Below, one piece after another: positions 16,058 through 24,297 of a DNA stretch of 64,000 nucleotides (positions within the stretch are counted from its first letter, which is position 1; each line of letters starts with the position of its first letter). A program made the position numbers and the translations under genes. The DNA is taken from assembly GCA_001648575.1 (NCBI GenBank), contig LQXN01000061.1, positions 186,001-250,000 on the forward strand, written 5' to 3'. The notes under the pieces were generated by a model. It saw nothing but the letters and a program-made list of their open reading frames with translations. It did no database searches and was not told the DNA's origin. The stretch is from Sutcliffiella horikoshii DSM 8719. GTDB lineage: Bacteria; Bacillota; Bacilli; Bacillales; Bacillaceae_I.

Positions 16058-16134
16058 GGGCGCTAAGCTAGGAAAAGATTGGGATTTTTTTTGTGAGTTG
16101 GGAAGCCTCTAAACATTGGGAAGGTGTGGGATGG

Positions 16135-16860
16135 ATGTTATTACATACAGTAATTTTAGGTGATGGAGAACCAATCGTTTTTTTACATACGGGTTTACAG
16201 ACGGGGATGACCGATTTTGAAAAACAATGGGAGTATTTTCAGTCTCGATATAAAGTGGTTTTGCCGGATTTGAGGGGGCATGGGAAATCAACATCCCGAA
16301 ATCTCTCAAACTATTATGAGGATGGTGCCATCGACTTAAAAGAAACGCTTGACCACTTAGGGGTGGAATCTGCTCATATCGTCGGCTGTTCCATTGGTTC
16401 TTTGGTTGGATTGTTCTTAGCTAAAAGATTTCCTGAAAAAGTGAAAACTTTAACTCTCTCCGGAATGATGCCAGACAAACCAGCTGATTGGACGGAAATA
16501 CATAAAAATATGGTTGAACAGCAAAATACTCTTTTAGAAAATGAACAAATCAGAGCTTATTTTGACCAGCTTCATGGCGAAGGTTGGGAAGAATTTCTTG
16601 GCTTGGCTAGTCAAGAGGATTCCTATCCGTTTGAAGAAACCAGTGATTTAAGTGGGTTGAAAATGCCGACTTTGTTCATTGTGGGAGAGGAAAATGTTAT
16701 TGAAACAAAAGGAGCGATCACTTACGGAGGGTTAAATAAGCACATTCACATATCAGTCATTCCATTTGCAGGACATCTTGTCCATTCACAGCAACCAGAG
16801 GTATATAACCAAGTTTTGAATGGATTCTTAGAGAAATATAGTGTGGTTGGTGTAGATTAG
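16135..16860 (+). CDS. Alpha/beta hydrolase
   Basis: The 241-residue protein has the alpha/beta hydrolase layout: an oxyanion strand (GEPIVFLHTG), the DLRGHGKS motif, nucleophile elbow GCSIGS (Ser about 101), and the catalytic histidine in FAGHLVH near the C-terminus. I choose ATG 16135 behind GGAAGGTG. The substrate is unknown. It is followed by the 20-bp repeat array and then by a GNAT gene. Confidence 0.85.
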   Translation: MLLHTVILGDGEPIVFLHTGLQTGMTDFEKQWEYFQSRYKVVLPDLRGHGKSTSRNLSNYYEDGAIDLKETLDHLGVESAHIVGCSIGSLVGLFLAKRFPEKVKTLTLSGMMPDKPADWTEIHKNMVEQQNTLLENEQIRAYFDQLHGEGWEEFLGLASQEDSYPFEETSDLSGLKMPTLFIVGEENVIETKGAITYGGLNKHIHISVIPFAGHLVHSQQPEVYNQVLNGFLEKYSVVGVD

Positions 16861-16939
16861 CAAATGGACTTAGGAAACTGAAGGGCATATTACCTAATCA
16901 TAAGGAGGAAACTGGAGAAATTTCAGTGTCATGGTGATA

Positions 16940-17119
16940 TTTATCCTGAAATCTATGGATTTATCCTGAAAACTCAGAGTTTATCCGGAAATCTATGGGT
17001 TTATCCTGAAATCTATGGATTTATCCTGAAAACTCTGAGATTATCCTGAAAACTCAGAGTTTACCCGGAAATCTCAGGATTTATCCTGAATTCTATGAAT
17101 TTATCCGGAAATCTACGCA
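16940..17119. repeat. Nine tandem degenerate 20-bp repeats
   Basis: Nine units of exactly 20 bp run without gaps. Each starts with the near-constant core TTTATCCTGAA (variants ATTATCC, TTTACCCGG, TTTATCCGG) followed by a variable 9-base tail of two main types, ATCTATGGA and AACTCAGAG (also AACTCTGAG). The period is not a multiple of three, so it is not a coding repeat; it equals about two turns of DNA. The last unit abuts the ribosome binding site of the GNAT gene. Arrays with the same period but other cores lie at 23507-23638 and 43398-43501. Confidence 0.92.
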
Positions 17120-17137
17120 GGAGAGGGTGTGGGAATT

Positions 17138-17653
17138 GTGAAATCCATAAGAAATCCCCTTCTTGAACTTAGAGCACTTCAGTTGGAAGACTTTCACTTA
17201 GTCAAGAATTGGAGTGAGGATGAAGCTTTTTGCCAAGCGAATGGCTGGGAAACCGGAAGAAGTGAGTGTGAGCTGTATGCTTGGTGGAGTAATTGTGTTA
17301 AAAGAAAGTCCCAGGACTTCTTGAGAATAGGAATCCAATATGAAACAAGATTAATCGGTTATGGCGATTTGGCAAACATCAATGATAATAGCGCTGAACT
17401 TGGCATCGCAATAGGGGAAAGCGGATTATGGGGACATGGAGTCGGTACTAGAGCGTTGATGCTATTGATAAATTTTGCAACCGAAAAATTTGGCATTCAG
17501 GTTTTTGAAGCCGAAACGCATGAATGTAATACTCGCTCTCGAAAAATGTTAGAGAATCTGGGATTTTTCGAAATTAGTAGAATTGGATCTGAAAGTTACA
17601 TGGGAAAAGAGAGTCAGTTGATTCAATACAGATATGAGAGGGGGATGAAATGA
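17138..17653 (+). CDS. GNAT-family N-acetyltransferase
   Basis: The 171-residue protein carries the GNAT acetyl-CoA region (GIAIGESGLWGHGVGTRALM) and the late NTRSRKMLENLGFFE segment typical of RimJ/RimL-like acetyltransferases. GTG 17138 is chosen with AGGAGAGGG about ten bases before; GTG 17129 is too close to that site. The repeat array ends directly at the ribosome binding site. The gene overlaps the following Nudix gene by 4 bp, opening a run of closely spaced small enzyme genes. Confidence 0.85.
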   Translation: MKSIRNPLLELRALQLEDFHLVKNWSEDEAFCQANGWETGRSECELYAWWSNCVKRKSQDFLRIGIQYETRLIGYGDLANINDNSAELGIAIGESGLWGHGVGTRALMLLINFATEKFGIQVFEAETHECNTRSRKMLENLGFFEISRIGSESYMGKESQLIQYRYERGMK

Positions 17654-18078
17654 TGGTGCAAACTAAAAGAGTGACACCGAAACACATTATTTCAGCAGCA
17701 ACAGTTGTTTTGAATGACAAGAATGAAGTCCTTTTAATTAAGGGACCGAGCCGTGGATGGGAGATGCCTGGCGGGCAAGTGGAAGAGGGGGAATCGTTAA
17801 AAGAAGCAGCAATCAGAGAAACAAAGGAGGAATCGGGGATCGACGTGGAAATCGTGAAATTCTGCGGGGTTTTCCAGAATGTCAGTGGCTCCATATGTAA
17901 CACACTGTTCTTGGCCAGAGCGGTTGGTGGGACTCCGACCACTTCACCCGAGAGTTTGGAAGTTGGTTTTTACCCTGTTGAGAAAGCTTTGCAAATGGTC
18001 ACTTTTAAGAATTTCAGGGAACGAATTGAATATTGTTTAAAGGAAGAAATGATTCCGTTTTATATAGAGTTTAATTAA
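17650..18078 (+). CDS. Nudix hydrolase
   Basis: The 142-residue protein contains a full Nudix box, from the glycines of MPGGQVEEGE to the RETKEESG metal-binding glutamates, residues about 38-60. It would hydrolyse a nucleoside diphosphate linked to another group. ATG 17650 overlaps the GNAT stop; a second ATG at 17653 is possible. It is 14 bp upstream of a phosphotransferase gene. Confidence 0.88.
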   Translation: MMVQTKRVTPKHIISAATVVLNDKNEVLLIKGPSRGWEMPGGQVEEGESLKEAAIRETKEESGIDVEIVKFCGVFQNVSGSICNTLFLARAVGGTPTTSPESLEVGFYPVEKALQMVTFKNFRERIEYCLKEEMIPFYIEFN

Positions 18079-18092
18079 CTGGAGTGATCACG

Positions 18093-18878
18093 ATGAAACC
18101 AATCCTGCTTGAAGAAATTCCAATTTTAATAAAAGATTATGTAAGAAACATCCACTCCATATCCTTCCCCCGCCAAGGGTGTACTTCTGATGTGGGGATC
18201 ATTCAAAGTGACAAAGGCCGGTTTGCTCTAAAACGAACCAAGAAACCACAATTCAACGTATGGTTAAAAAAAGAGATAATGGTATTAAGAAGCTTGAATA
18301 AAGAAACTTCATTGCCTGTTCCTAAAGTTGAAAAGTTTGTTGAGGCAGATGGACAATCTTGGGCGTTGTTTGAGTATATGGAAGGGGAAACGGTCAGGGC
18401 TGCATTAACCAAAACGGAAAATAAAAAGAAACGGGAAGAGTTATTAATAAACTTCGGCAAAATCGTTTCTGATATCCATGCCACCCCATGTCCAGAAGTA
18501 TTGAGGAAGGAAAAAACGTGGCTGGATGGTATGCTCGATGATGCAACATACAATCTTCTAAACTATGAGGTGGATGGTTCCGAGGAATTGCTGGAACAAA
18601 TAAAGGGAAGACTGCCTAGTAAAATGAAACAATCCCTAATCCATGGAGATCTGACGGTTGATAATGTGTTAGTACATAACGGAGTAGTCACAGGAATCAT
18701 TGACTGGAGCGGTGGTGCTTTTGGGGATCCAAGGTATGATCTTTCTTTAGCTATCAGGCCAAAATCAAACATTTTTGAGTGGGAAACAGATAAGGTATCT
18801 TTTTTTGAAGGGTATGGAAGCAACATTTTGACTAAAGGGGATTATGACTATTTCATCAATTTATATGAATACTTTTAA
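18093..18878 (+). CDS. APH-family phosphotransferase
   Basis: The 261-residue protein has the kinase-like fold of aminoglycoside and choline phosphotransferases: N-lobe lysine in FALKRTK, catalytic loop HGDLTVDNVL and metal-binding IIDWSGG. ATG 18093 follows GGAG by eight bases; the GTG at 18084 overlaps that site. A second APH-like gene follows at 15 bp, and a Nudix gene precedes. The substrate is unknown; resistance cannot be inferred from the fold alone. Confidence 0.86.
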   Translation: MKPILLEEIPILIKDYVRNIHSISFPRQGCTSDVGIIQSDKGRFALKRTKKPQFNVWLKKEIMVLRSLNKETSLPVPKVEKFVEADGQSWALFEYMEGETVRAALTKTENKKKREELLINFGKIVSDIHATPCPEVLRKEKTWLDGMLDDATYNLLNYEVDGSEELLEQIKGRLPSKMKQSLIHGDLTVDNVLVHNGVVTGIIDWSGGAFGDPRYDLSLAIRPKSNIFEWETDKVSFFEGYGSNILTKGDYDYFINLYEYF

Positions 18879-18893
18879 AAGGGGGAGTGAGTA

Positions 18894-19661
18894 ATGAACC
18901 TAGGGAAACCCATTGCTTCTGGAAACACTGCCAATATTTATCTTTATGAAAATAAAATCATCAAAATCTTTAAAGACCATCTCCCAGACACCGAACCTGA
19001 ATATGAAACGCGTAAACAAAGGTTTGCTTATGGAAGCGGACTTCGTGTTCCCAATATTATTGATATAAGAAAAGTAAATGGAAAACAGGCAATCATCATG
19101 GAATATGTGGAGGGGCACACATTAGGTGAACTTGTGATGAAAAACATGGAGAATGTGGAATCTTTTCTAGAAATGTCGGTTGATATTCAGATGGAGATAC
19201 ATAATGTGCGGGCTGATGAATTGGAATCAATGAATAGAAAACTCCAACGGGAAATTGAATCTGTCAAAGGATTGGATGTTGAGATTAAGAGTTCATTAAT
19301 TAAAATATTGGAATCGAAGAACTCTGAAAATAGGCTTTGTCATGGAGATTTCCACTTTTACAACTTGATAAAATCAGATGATGAGGTATTCATCATCGAT
19401 TGGGTAGATGCAAGTGCGGGGGACCCACTGGCAGATGTTTGCCGTACATTTATACTATATTCCCAAGTTTCAGTGGAAATAGCCGAATTGTATTTGAAGC
19501 TATATTGCGAGAAAAGTGGTAGGAATCAAAAAGAAATACTGGATTGGGCACCAATTATTGCTGCAGCGAGGCTATCGGAAAATGTGGCCACAGAAGATTC
19601 GAATAGATTAATGAAGTTCATTCAAAATAATACAGATATACATGTTAATGGAGGCGAATAA
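18894..19661 (+). CDS. APH-family phosphotransferase, second copy
   Basis: The 255-residue protein has an ASGNTANIYLYENKIIKIF N-lobe, the catalytic loop CHGDFHFYNL and IIDWVDASAGDP. It is only distantly similar to the upstream phosphotransferase, so this is not a recent duplication. RBS GGGGGAG precedes ATG 18894. Its stop overlaps the next start by one base. The substrate is unknown. Confidence 0.86.
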   Translation: MNLGKPIASGNTANIYLYENKIIKIFKDHLPDTEPEYETRKQRFAYGSGLRVPNIIDIRKVNGKQAIIMEYVEGHTLGELVMKNMENVESFLEMSVDIQMEIHNVRADELESMNRKLQREIESVKGLDVEIKSSLIKILESKNSENRLCHGDFHFYNLIKSDDEVFIIDWVDASAGDPLADVCRTFILYSQVSVEIAELYLKLYCEKSGRNQKEILDWAPIIAAARLSENVATEDSNRLMKFIQNNTDIHVNGGE

Positions 19662-20110
19662 TGATGAATCAAGCAACATTAGCGTATTGGAACGACTATT
19701 GGAAAGATCAAGAAAAACCGGAAAGAGTGACTGCATGGCAGTTCGGAGGCAATCCGGACTATCTTGCACAATTAGTGATAGATGGAGTGAAAAAAGCAAC
19801 ATGTTCAGGATATGTCTTTTATGAAGTAGAAAATGAACCACCTCCAACGACAGAGGATTATAGCGTTATCTTAAACAGTAAAGATGAACCTGTTGCCATC
19901 ATCAAAACGGTGGATGTTCAGATCATGCCGATGAACGAAGTGCCGGAAGAGTTTGCGATATCAGAAGGAGAAGGAGACCGTACATACCAATATTGGTGGG
20001 ATGTCCATGTTGAGTTCTTTACAGAGGAATTGCGTAAGATTGGTAAGGAATATTCTGAGGATATGCTATTGCTCTGTGAGCGGTTTGAATTAGTGGATAT
20101 CAAAAAGTGA
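19661..20110 (+). CDS. ASCH domain protein
   Basis: The 149-residue protein has the ASCH domain outline: WQFGGNPDYLAQLVIDGVKK near the start, then a beta-strand region with DEPVAIIKTVDVQIMP. ASCH proteins form a PUA-like fold and some cleave modified cytidines or bind RNA. ATG 19661 lies in the stop of the preceding phosphotransferase, with GGAGG before it; ATG 19664 is an alternative. Confidence 0.82.
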   Translation: MMNQATLAYWNDYWKDQEKPERVTAWQFGGNPDYLAQLVIDGVKKATCSGYVFYEVENEPPPTTEDYSVILNSKDEPVAIIKTVDVQIMPMNEVPEEFAISEGEGDRTYQYWWDVHVEFFTEELRKIGKEYSEDMLLLCERFELVDIKK

Positions 20111-20136
20111 GAAAATAAGAATAGTGAGGTGGTTAC

Positions 20137-20337
20137 ATGGATGTCAAATATTATTGCGATGGTGAGCTAATCTATGAAACTCATACATCTGATTTGAGCG
20201 GGTTGATGATGGCGATCGAAAAATCAAACAGCATTCATTTCGAAGACGACTCTTATTCGTTTGACGCCTTTTTCCTTAATCATTATGAGCAAGACGGAAT
20301 ATGGTATGAGGAATTAGTGGTTTATTTGGTTAAATGA
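20137..20337 (+). CDS. Hypothetical protein, 66 aa
   Basis: ATG 20137 follows GTGAGGTGG. The protein is acidic and soluble (IHFEDDSYSFDAFFLNHYEQ). It is the last gene of the closely packed enzyme run. The family is not recognised. Confidence 0.6.
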   Translation: MDVKYYCDGELIYETHTSDLSGLMMAIEKSNSIHFEDDSYSFDAFFLNHYEQDGIWYEELVVYLVK

Positions 20338-20469
20338 AAATAAACCTTAGCATATGCGGAAGAATAAGGAATATTGTTCAACAAACGGGCAGTTTAGTGC
20401 AAAAGCAATGATTAACCGATGTTCTACAATCGGGGCATTTAACAAAATAACTTATTGGGGGTGAAAAAT

Positions 20470-20664
20470 GTGGGTAGAACATATTATCAAGGCAAATTTT
20501 TATCTCTTAAAATAGTGACTACGCTTCTCATACTCTTATTTTTAACGATGCCATATTTTAGTTTGATTTCTCACAGTGTAAGCACATTTTTAATACCTAT
20601 AACATTACTATTATTTTTCGTGGTAGACTACTTACTTGTTAAAACAACTCTGAATGATAAATGA
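20470..20664 (+). CDS. Small membrane protein, 64 aa
   Basis: Two hydrophobic segments (residues about 12-31 and 37-57) leave little outside the membrane. GTG 20470 is seven bases after TTGGGGGTG; in-frame TTG 20455 and GTG 20461 overlap that site. The preceding spacer contains GTTCAACAAACGGGC, and the spacer after it has related words. A similar two-gene arrangement lies at 46.8-47.4 kb. The family is not recognised. Confidence 0.6.
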   Translation: MGRTYYQGKFLSLKIVTTLLILLFLTMPYFSLISHSVSTFLIPITLLLFFVVDYLLVKTTLNDK

Positions 20665-20771
20665 TATAAAACATATTTATTGAAAATGATTTTATATTAA
20701 GGTGAATAATTTTCCTTCCGCAAACGGATGCGATTGTGGAGTAAAACGTCACTTTTCTTATTCAACAAACT

Positions 20772-20804
20772 GGAGCGATTGTGGCATAATGGATTGCTCC
20801 TTGC
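20772..20804 (+). repeat. GCGATTGT hairpin spacer, copy 1
   Basis: GGAGCGATTGTGGCATAATG and the following GATTGCTCCTTGC form an imperfect hairpin (GGAGCGAT with ATTGCTCC). It matches 25 of 33 bases at 47051-47083, and a shorter relative (TGCGATTGTGGAGTAA) is at 20729. Each full copy lies between two small membrane protein genes. Confidence 0.6.
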
Positions 20805-20847
20805 ACTGCAATAAGGCAGCCTGAGGAAAAATTTTAGGGGGTAGATT

Positions 20848-21036
20848 ATGAAGAAGGGGTTAATTTTTTTTGGATTATTATTATTTATGGGGTTTGGAAC
20901 TAATTTTCTAATTCGGTTCCTGAGAGATGGAGACTTTTATTATGCTGAATTTCTCATGAGCATGATTGGTGTAATTTTGATAAGTTTAGGGGTGTTCTTA
21001 AAAAAGAGCGATAATGCATCAAATAATCCTTATTAA
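20848..21036 (+). CDS. Small membrane protein, 62 aa
   Basis: Two hydrophobic segments (about residues 4-22 and 34-51) are followed by a charged tail KKSDNASNNPY. ATG 20848 follows TTAGGGGG. It ends at a terminator very similar to that at 47372. The family is not recognised. Confidence 0.62.
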   Translation: MKKGLIFFGLLLFMGFGTNFLIRFLRDGDFYYAEFLMSMIGVILISLGVFLKKSDNASNNPY

Positions 21037-21071
21037 ATTACAGGGAGTTTTAATAGAACATCGAAATAAAG

Positions 21072-21106
21072 AAAAAGGCTTAAAGAAAAAACCTCTAAGC
21101 CTTTTT
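21072..21106 (+). terminator. Intrinsic terminator
   Basis: Arms AAAAAGGCTTA and TAAGCCTTTTT enclose a small loop. The same AAAAAGGCTTA/TAAGCCTTTTT arms occur at 47372-47409 after another pair of small membrane protein genes. Confidence 0.85.
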
Positions 21107-21214
21107 GATATGAAAATGTTGTAATTTTTTTATGAAATGCCTTGTGGTTAGTTTTTTCTAGATCACAGGTTAATCCGTCAGCTCAATATAATCTGCTTAT
21201 CTCGTTCTTCATAA

Positions 21215-21862
21215 TTAGAAACTTTTAGAACCGATATATTTGTCCTTCCAATAGGAACTTCCAATCTCGCTTGTGATGACGCCATTTGTTGATGATGAAT
21301 GGATGAACTGATTATCGCCGATGTATAGGCCAGCGTGGCTTGGTCCGTTTCCTTCTACATCAAAGAATACGATGTCCCCGACAGATGGTGAGTCTACTTT
21401 TGTGCCTTCTGCATATATTTCTTTTACCGTTCGAGGTAGGTCTTTGTTTTCTGCTTCATCAAAGATATAGTTTAAGTAACCGCTGCAGTCAAAGCCTTCT
21501 TCTGGTGTCTCCCCGCCCCATTGATAGGGCGTGCCTTCATATTTCTTGGCTACTTCAACAATGTTTGATTCGCCACTTTCAATACCTAACGCTTCAAATG
21601 TTTCCTCGCCAGCGATTCCATTTACTGTAATTCCTTTATCAGCCTGAAATTTCTTCACGGCATCTGTGGTATATTCTCCATAGTATGTAGTTGTTTCACT
21701 ATAGCCGAAATAACCTTTTTGGTCTAAAATTTCTTGTAGTTCTTTTACATCTTCATGATAAATTCCAGGTTCGAGCGTTTGATCTCCCAGTGCCGCATGG
21801 CCAATCACTGGATTGAACGCCAATACACCTGCTAATGCTAATCCTGCTGCAATTCGTTTCAA
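21215..21862 (-). CDS. Exported NlpC/P60 endopeptidase with peptidoglycan-binding domain
   Basis: I start the gene at TTG 21862 behind AGGGGATGG; the frame is open 31 codons further but that extension has no signal peptide character. The 215-residue product has a signal peptide (KRIAAGLALAGVLAF, cleavage near HAA), a peptidoglycan-binding domain 1 (residues about 35-95) and an NlpC/P60 domain with the catalytic Cys in FDCSGY and His in SHAGLYIG. It should hydrolyse wall peptides. It is a single gene facing a run of plus-strand genes. Confidence 0.9.
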   Translation of the reverse strand: MKRIAAGLALAGVLAFNPVIGHAALGDQTLEPGIYHEDVKELQEILDQKGYFGYSETTTYYGEYTTDAVKKFQADKGITVNGIAGEETFEALGIESGESNIVEVAKKYEGTPYQWGGETPEEGFDCSGYLNYIFDEAENKDLPRTVKEIYAEGTKVDSPSVGDIVFFDVEGNGPSHAGLYIGDNQFIHSSSTNGVITSEIGSSYWKDKYIGSKSF

Positions 21863-22059
21863 ACTACCATCCCCTATTCTTAAGATACTGACCTGTCCCA
21901 TACTAACAGGCGGATATGACAGGGAGATTTTAAAGCAATTACATCGGGATAACAATAGATGGACGGAAATTTGCTTGTTTGTAATATTTATTACTATCGG
22001 TGGAATGCGGTTATAATTAAGCTAATTGCTCATGTTCAATTGTGAAAGAAGGTGATTTT

Positions 22060-22566
22060 GTGAATGTCTATCAATCAGAGCGTTTGGCCATAAGGGTATT
22101 CGAAGCTAATGATAAAAAAGCCCTTGAGAGAATTTGGGGAGATGAAGAGGTAATGGGACTCTGCTCAGGGGCAACCGACCATGAAAAGTTTCCCAGAATA
22201 ATAGAATACTATGCAAGGTGTCATGATGAAAAAGGATTATCGGTGTATGCGGTTGTGGAGAAAGCTTCGGGGAAGCTCGTAGGGACTGCAGGGTTCAATG
22301 TGGAGGATACTCTTGATAAAGTCGAGTTGATTTATCATTTTGCTAAAGATTATTGGGGAAAAGGTTATGCTTCTGAAGCAGCCGGGGCATGCCTGGAAGT
22401 CGTAAAAGCAAATGAAGGTGTATTCTGTGTGTATGCTTCTGCAGACCCGGCAAACAAAAGCTCTCTGAGAATCCTAGAGAAAATAGGATTTGAATTCAAA
22501 GGTCTGAAGTGGTTTGACGATACCAATCAAGAAGAGCCTTACTATGAAATGTACATAGGAGATTAG
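22060..22566 (+). CDS. GNAT-family N-acetyltransferase
   Basis: The 168-residue protein matches RimJ/RimL-type acetyltransferases: SERLAIRVFEANDKKALERI at the start, acetyl-CoA loop DYWGKGYASEAAG and NKSSLRILEKIGFEFKG near the end. GTG 22060 follows AGAAGGTGA. It stands alone. Confidence 0.86.
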   Translation: MNVYQSERLAIRVFEANDKKALERIWGDEEVMGLCSGATDHEKFPRIIEYYARCHDEKGLSVYAVVEKASGKLVGTAGFNVEDTLDKVELIYHFAKDYWGKGYASEAAGACLEVVKANEGVFCVYASADPANKSSLRILEKIGFEFKGLKWFDDTNQEEPYYEMYIGD

Positions 22567-22752
22567 GTGCAAAACCAAGGTATTGTCTAAAAAAGATAGA
22601 AAATCTCCGCTGGACAGTGTAAAATTATCTCAATCAAAATTTATTGTTAACAGGGGGAAATGAACGACAAATAGAATAGAGTTGACTATCGTTGCACAGA
22701 GTTTCGCTTTTTTTTCAGAATATTATTAATACGAAAAAGAGGTTGATGTTAG

Positions 22753-23406
22753 TTGGCTATGGATACAAAAGGCGTCACTGTTAAAGAACAGACTATTTTC
22801 CCTCATGTTGGCAATAAAATAAAAACAGAAGATAGAGAGGTAGCTATCATTGCAAGAATGGAAGAGCCACTTGTCGTGGTGCTTGCAAATGTACTCAGTG
22901 ATGAAGAGTGTGATGAGCTGATTCAATTATCCAGAGATAAGATGAAGCGTTCGAAAGTTGCCGATGGGCAAGAAGTGGATGCGATCAGGACAAGCAGCAG
23001 CACTTTTTTTGAGGAAGGCGAAAATGAGCTTGTTGCTAGGATCGAGAAAAGAGTCTCACAGATTATGAATGTACCGGTGGAACATGGAGAAGGTTTGCAG
23101 ATTCTGAACTATCAGGTAGGGCAAGAATACAAAGCGCATTTTGATTTCTTCAAGTCTTCCAAAAAGCCCGTAACCAACCCGCGCATCAGCACACTTGTCA
23201 TGTACCTCAACGATGTCGAAGAAGGTGGAGAAACATATTTTCCTAAGCTGAAATTATCAGTTTCACCGCAAAAAGGCATGGCTGTGTATTTTGAATACTT
23301 CTATGATGACCAGGAATTGAATGAACTTACCTTACATGGTGGATCGCCGGTTGTGGTCGGAGATAAATGGGCGGCAACACAGTGGATGAGAAGGAAGAAA
23401 TACTGA
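22753..23406 (+). CDS. 2OG-Fe(II) oxygenase, prolyl 4-hydroxylase type
   Basis: The 217-residue protein has the iron-binding HFDFF motif (His, Asp), the distal histidine in LTLHGGSPV and the 2-oxoglutarate-binding lysine in GDKWAATQW, with the core YNYQ-type strand ILNYQVGQEYKAHFD. Bacillus species carry related prolyl hydroxylases that act on collagen-like or other proline-rich peptides. TTG 22753 is placed seven bases after GAGGTTGATG; ATG 22759 is an alternative. A terminator follows. Confidence 0.88.
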   Translation: MAMDTKGVTVKEQTIFPHVGNKIKTEDREVAIIARMEEPLVVVLANVLSDEECDELIQLSRDKMKRSKVADGQEVDAIRTSSSTFFEEGENELVARIEKRVSQIMNVPVEHGEGLQILNYQVGQEYKAHFDFFKSSKKPVTNPRISTLVMYLNDVEEGGETYFPKLKLSVSPQKGMAVYFEYFYDDQELNELTLHGGSPVVVGDKWAATQWMRRKKY

Positions 23407-23420
23407 ATTTTTTCACAGCG

Positions 23421-23446
23421 CTAATCTCTTGGGAGGTTAGCGTTAT
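23421..23446 (+). terminator. Intrinsic terminator
   Basis: Stem GCTAATCTC with GAGGTTAGC around a TTGG loop, followed by GTTATTTC. The T-run is weak. Confidence 0.6.
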
Positions 23447-23506
23447 TTCATTTGAAGGTTCAGACCTCAAAAAAGGGACTGTCTCGAGCATGAAATAGCG
23501 CATTCG

Positions 23507-23638
23507 TAAAATACTGGCGGTTATGCGATGAATACTGTCGGAAGGAAACTCATCAAATACTGTCGGGAAATTTAATATACTAGCCAAACCGGCTTAAATA
23601 CCGCCGGAAACCACTACAATACAAGCCGCTCGACAAAT
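23507..23638. repeat. Degenerate repeat array, about 21-bp period
   Basis: The core AATACTGTCGG (variants AATACTGGCGG, TATACTAGCC, AATACCGCCGG, AATACAAGCCG) begins at 23510, 23531, 23556, 23576, 23597 and 23618, a spacing of 21, 25, 20, 21 and 21 bp. No coding frame is kept. It lies between a terminator and a Nudix gene. Confidence 0.75.
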
Positions 23639-23727
23639 TCTCTGTGAATCCGCCACGCCGCCTGAAGAAACTTATCCCGCAACCTTTACGTCATATTATA
23701 GATACATAGAAAAGGACTGATACCCAA

Positions 23728-24297
23728 ATGGATTACATAACACATATAAGATCAATGGTAGGCAAAGAAAAAGTGATTATGGTTGTCGCTGGAGCCTTTG
23801 TTTTTGATAAAGATGAAAAGTTACTCCTGCAGCAACGTACAGATAATGCCCAGTGGGGACTGCCAGGCGGTTTCATGGAGCTTGGTGAGAACTTATCTGA
23901 TGCCGCAAGAAGAGAAGTCCAGGAAGAAACAGGTCTCCATTTAGAACAGCTGGAACTTTTCGGGATCTACTCAGGGCCACAGTACGATAAGACATTCCAA
24001 AACGGAGACCAAGTAGCATTAGTCCAAGTGCTTTTTACCTGTAAGCAATATAGTGGAGAACTAGTCACCAGTAATGATGAGTCACTAAAAAATGAATTTT
24101 TTCATCTACATAGTTTACCTGAAGATATCTTTACCGATCATCGATTATTCATTGAGGATCTTTTGACAACACAGAGCCGCCCCATTAAAGGAGAGGTTGG
24201 AACTAATGGCTATTTCAGATTATTACCGCACGTTACGAGAAAAAGTGGGGACCGACCTTCTGCTGCTGCCGAGTGTAGCAGCAGTCATCAGAAATGA
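23728..24297 (+). CDS. Nudix hydrolase with run-on C-terminus
   Basis: ATG 23728 follows AAAAGGA. A complete Nudix box lies at residues about 46-70 (LPGGFMELGENL to REVQEETG). The expected domain ends near LFIEDLLTTQ (residue about 150); the remaining 35-40 residues (GYFRLLPHVTRKSG and on) are read out of frame over the start of the next Nudix gene, giving a 92-bp overlap. This suggests that the original stop was lost, or that the genes overlap naturally. Confidence 0.85.
   Translation: MDYITHIRSMVGKEKVIMVVAGAFVFDKDEKLLLQQRTDNAQWGLPGGFMELGENLSDAARREVQEETGLHLEQLELFGIYSGPQYDKTFQNGDQVALVQVLFTCKQYSGELVTSNDESLKNEFFHLHSLPEDIFTDHRLFIEDLLTTQSRPIKGEVGTNGYFRLLPHVTRKSGDRPSAAAECSSSHQK

Noticed and set aside
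16940-17119. The 20-bp tandem repeats could be taken for a CRISPR array.
   Set aside because: Units are contiguous with no unique 30-bp spacers, the repeats are degenerate, and there are no cas genes in the window.
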